From the NCBI GenBank assembly GCA_038237235.1, contig JBBRYW010000145.1:1-8512 (forward strand): 8,512 nt of DNA. The letters are read 5' to 3'. Of the stretch, positions 6,838 to 8,512 are shown in pieces. A program made the position numbers and the translations under genes. The DNA comes from JBBRYW01 sp038237235. Its GTDB lineage: Bacteria; Actinomycetota; Thermoleophilia; Gaiellales; Gaiellaceae. A model generated the notes under the pieces. That model saw only the letters and a program-made list of their open reading frames with translations, searched no databases and had not been told where the DNA came from. How positions within the stretch are numbered: the stretch's first letter is position 1; each line of letters begins with the position of its first letter.

Positions 6838-7425
6838 ATGAAGGCCTACTACGATCGGCGTGCCCCGGAGTACGACGACTGGTGGCTGGGCGCCGGCCTC
6901 CATGCCGGGCGCGTGCGGCCGGGCTGGCGCGAGGAAGTCGACGATCTCTCCCGGCTGCTCGAAGAGCTGCCCCCCGCCAGGTCGCTCGACGTCGCCTGTG
7001 GGACAGGCTTCCTCACCCGGCTGCTTCCCGGAGACGTAATCGGCCTCGATCACAGCGAGCGGATGCTCGAGCTCGCCCGCGGGCGGGCGCCCGAGGCCCG
7101 CTTCGTCCGCGGTGACGCACTCGCGCTTCCGTTCGGCGACTCCTCGTTCGAGCGAGTCTTCACCGCGCACTTCTACGACCATCTGAACGCCGAGGAGCGG
7201 GCGCGGTTTCTCGCCGAGGCGCGGCGCGTCGCGCCCGAGCTCGTCGTCGTCGACTCCGCCAGGCGTGAGGGAGTCGAGCCGGAGCAGATCCAGGAGCGCG
7301 TCCTCAGGGACGGCTCTCGCTGGACCGTTCTCAAACGCTACTTCACCGGGGACGAGCTCGCCGCCGAGCTCGGCGGCGGCGAGGTGCTGCTCGACGGCCG
7401 GTGGTTCGTCGCCGTGCGAGCGTGA
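6838..7425 (+). CDS. Class I SAM-dependent methyltransferase
   Basis: 195 residues, cytoplasmic. A Rossmann-type methyltransferase fold of the UbiE/Methyltransf_11 kind. Motif I is SLDVACGTGFLT (49-60), the acidic residue ending strand 2 is Asp71 in VIGLDHSERMLELA, and the post-motif GDALALPFGDSSFE (92-105) is typical of this group. The N-terminal YYDRRAPEYDDWW (4-16) is the substrate-side lid helix common in small-molecule methyltransferases. The substrate is not readable. The length is short compared with the 230-260 residues of menaquinone or ubiquinone methyltransferases, so those roles are unlikely. The ATG at 6838 directly follows the promoter box; earlier in-frame starts run inside the divergent ftcD gene. 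Its stop overlaps the start of the glycosylase gene (GTGA), which suggests co-translation, but no functional link to DNA repair is evident. Confidence 0.88.
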   Translation: MKAYYDRRAPEYDDWWLGAGLHAGRVRPGWREEVDDLSRLLEELPPARSLDVACGTGFLTRLLPGDVIGLDHSERMLELARGRAPEARFVRGDALALPFGDSSFERVFTAHFYDHLNAEERARFLAEARRVAPELVVVDSARREGVEPEQIQERVLRDGSRWTVLKRYFTGDELAAELGGGEVLLDGRWFVAVRA

Positions 7426-8026
7426 CGCGCCGGCGCGCCTCGTACCGCTCGCTCGCCTCCCTGCAGCGCGACAACCGTGTCTGCCGTGCGTGCGCCGACG
7501 CCGGCTATCCGCTCGAGTCCCTGCCCGTCGTCTCCGGCTTTACCGCCCAGTGTGCGTACATCCTCGGTCAGGCGCCGGGCATCGTGGAGGGCGGCGAGCG
7601 GCGGCCGTGGCGCGGCCGCGCCGGCGGCACGCTGCGCCGCTCGGGATGGAGGAGGACGAGTTCTACGCCACCTTCTACTGCGCCTCGGTGACGCGCTGCT
7701 ACCCGGGCAAGGCGCCCGCCGGGCGCGGCGACCGCACGCCGACGCCGCAGGAGCAGCAGCTCTGCTCGTTCTGGCGCGACTGGGAGCTCCGCTTGCTCCG
7801 ACCACAGCTCATCGTCCCGGTCGGGGGCATGGCAGTGCGTCACCTGCTTGGCGCACGCTCGATCAGCGAGGCGGTCGGCAGGCGCTTCTCTCTCGGCAAG
7901 GCGGTCGCCGTTCCGCTACCGCATCCATCGGGCGCGAGTAGCTGGCTCAACGATCCGGCGAACCGCGCGCGCGTCGAAGAGGCGGTCGTGCGAGTTCGCG
8001 AGGAGCTCGCCCGGCTTCGTGGATAA
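7422..8026 (+). pseudogene. Uracil-DNA glycosylase, family-4-like, with a frameshift near 7641
   Basis: A uracil-DNA glycosylase would remove uracil from DNA to start base-excision repair. The first part (7422 to about 7640) encodes 73 residues with CRAC (Cys21, Cys24), the active-site motif ILGQAPG (47-53) and RPWRGRAGGTLRR. The second part, in another frame (about 7643-8026), starts GMEEDEFYATFYC and carries SVTRCYPG, PTPQEQQLCSF, a core strand IVPVGG and the second active-site motif HPSGAS. CxxC plus the Cys in TRCYPG and in QQLC are the four iron-sulfur ligands expected of family-4 enzymes. All motifs are present but in two frames. Restoring the frame needs one or four inserted bases after CGC at 7638-7640. 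The first frame, read on, stops at 7691 after 89 residues of mostly Arg/Ser/Pro tail. Either a recent pseudogene or a sequencing error. The GTG start overlaps the methyltransferase stop. Confidence 0.82.
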
Positions 8027-8027
8027 T
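8022..8027 (+). promoter_or_regulatory. Probable -10 box of the cupin gene (leaderless)
   Basis: GATAAT matches TATAAT at five of six positions, lies across the stop codon of the glycosylase gene and ends 6 nt before the GTG at 8034. This is the best -10 match in the window and supports both the GTG start and separate transcription of the cupin gene. No Shine-Dalgarno sequence or clear -35 is visible. Confidence 0.5.
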
Positions 8028-8033
8028 CGGCGT

Positions 8034-8501
8034 GTGCAGCGGGTCAACCTATTCGAAGCGGGGCTCACGCACGACGCCGACGACCCGGAGGGTTACGACG
8101 CTGGGTACGCGCGCCTCGCGCCGCTGATCGGAGGCGCATTACTCGGCGCGACGATCTACGAGCTGCCTCCGGGACAGAGCAACTGCCCGTACCACTACGA
8201 GTACGGCAACGAGGAATGGCTGCTCGTGCTCGAGGGCCGGCTCACCATGCGCCACCCCGAGGGTGAGCAGGAGCTGGAGCGCGGAGACGTCGTTTGCTTC
8301 TCGGCCGGGCCTGAGGGGGCGCACAAGTTGACGAACCGGACGGACGCGCCCGTCCGCGTGCTGATGCTCTCGACCCAGCACGAGCCATCAGTCGGCGTCT
8401 ACCCGGACAGCGACAAGATCGGCGTCTGGCCGGGGGATCGGCGCGACAACGTCCTCGTGCGCCGCGACAGCGCGGTCGACTACTGGGAGGGCGAGGTTTA
8501 G
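8034..8501 (+). CDS. Single-domain cupin protein
   Basis: 155 residues, cytoplasmic, a small beta-barrel of the cupin type. Motif 1 is seen as PPGQSNCPYHYEYGNEEWLL then VLEG (45-68), with His54, Glu56 and Glu60 or Glu61 as likely metal ligands; it has HxE where the classical motif has HxH. Motif 2 is GDVVCFSAGPEGAHKLTN (84-101) with His97. A conserved-looking tail YPDSDKIGVW (123-132) follows the barrel. Such stand-alone cupins include isomerases, dioxygenases and binding proteins, and nothing here fixes the reaction. The GTG at 8034 is chosen from the -10 box 6 nt before it; the open frame extends further upstream only by running through the glycosylase gene. It lies 7 nt after that gene's stop and is the last gene in view. 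The 11 bases after it hold nothing I can identify. Confidence 0.85.
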   Translation: MQRVNLFEAGLTHDADDPEGYDAGYARLAPLIGGALLGATIYELPPGQSNCPYHYEYGNEEWLLVLEGRLTMRHPEGEQELERGDVVCFSAGPEGAHKLTNRTDAPVRVLMLSTQHEPSVGVYPDSDKIGVWPGDRRDNVLVRRDSAVDYWEGEV

Positions 8502-8512
8502 CCCGGCTGGAC

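Noticed and set aside
6819..6839. ATG at 6839 as the start of ftcD.
   Set aside because: It would overlap the methyltransferase start and sit upstream of the TAGACT box. The GTG at 6818 gives the normal distance to the VPNFSEG motif.
7630..7691. Programmed ribosomal frameshifting in the glycosylase gene.
   Set aside because: No slippery heptamer or obvious downstream pseudoknot is visible at the switch, and no such regulation is known to me in this family. A mutation or sequencing error is simpler.

Overview
The window is high-GC, tightly packed bacterial chromosome. The codon use, frequent GTG starts, near-absence of Shine-Dalgarno sequences before first genes, and TAnnnT boxes 6-8 nt before start codons suggest a high-GC actinobacterium, possibly of the Thermoleophilia type. 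That placement is an inference from style and gene content, not a search result. I see no RNA gene, CRISPR array, insertion sequence or phage gene, and no gene-free stretch longer than about 50 nt.

Left part (1-3270, minus strand): a histidine-utilisation operon read leftward. hutH (histidine ammonia-lyase) comes first, then a 79-residue two-helix membrane protein, then hutU (urocanate hydratase), which runs off the left edge about 70 residues short of its end. Both junctions are 4-nt GTGA overlaps. hutI is not in view and may lie further left.

Middle (3320-5950, plus strand): diverging from hutH across a 49-nt gap that holds a perfect 16-bp palindrome is a major-facilitator exporter. It is followed 9 nt later by a secreted SpoIID/LytB-type peptidoglycan protein that ends in a SPOR domain. 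The latter converges on, and overlaps by 8 bp, the gene for a stand-alone glutamate formimidoyltransferase (minus strand, 5943-6818), which can finish histidine degradation by moving the formimino group to tetrahydrofolate. The hut pathway is thus split around an apparently unrelated transporter/cell-wall pair.

Right part (6838-8501, plus strand): back to back with the formimidoyltransferase gene, from what looks like one shared, symmetrical -10 element, is a SAM-dependent methyltransferase. It is joined by a GTGA overlap to a family-4-like uracil-DNA glycosylase whose reading frame is broken in the middle. A small cupin gene follows, with its own likely leaderless promoter lying over the stop codon of the glycosylase.

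I did not find a wholly new system. The points most worth a second look are the membrane protein inside the hut operon, the symmetrical bidirectional leaderless promoter, the broken glycosylase, and the SpoIID-SPOR fusion with its GHG motif at the front.
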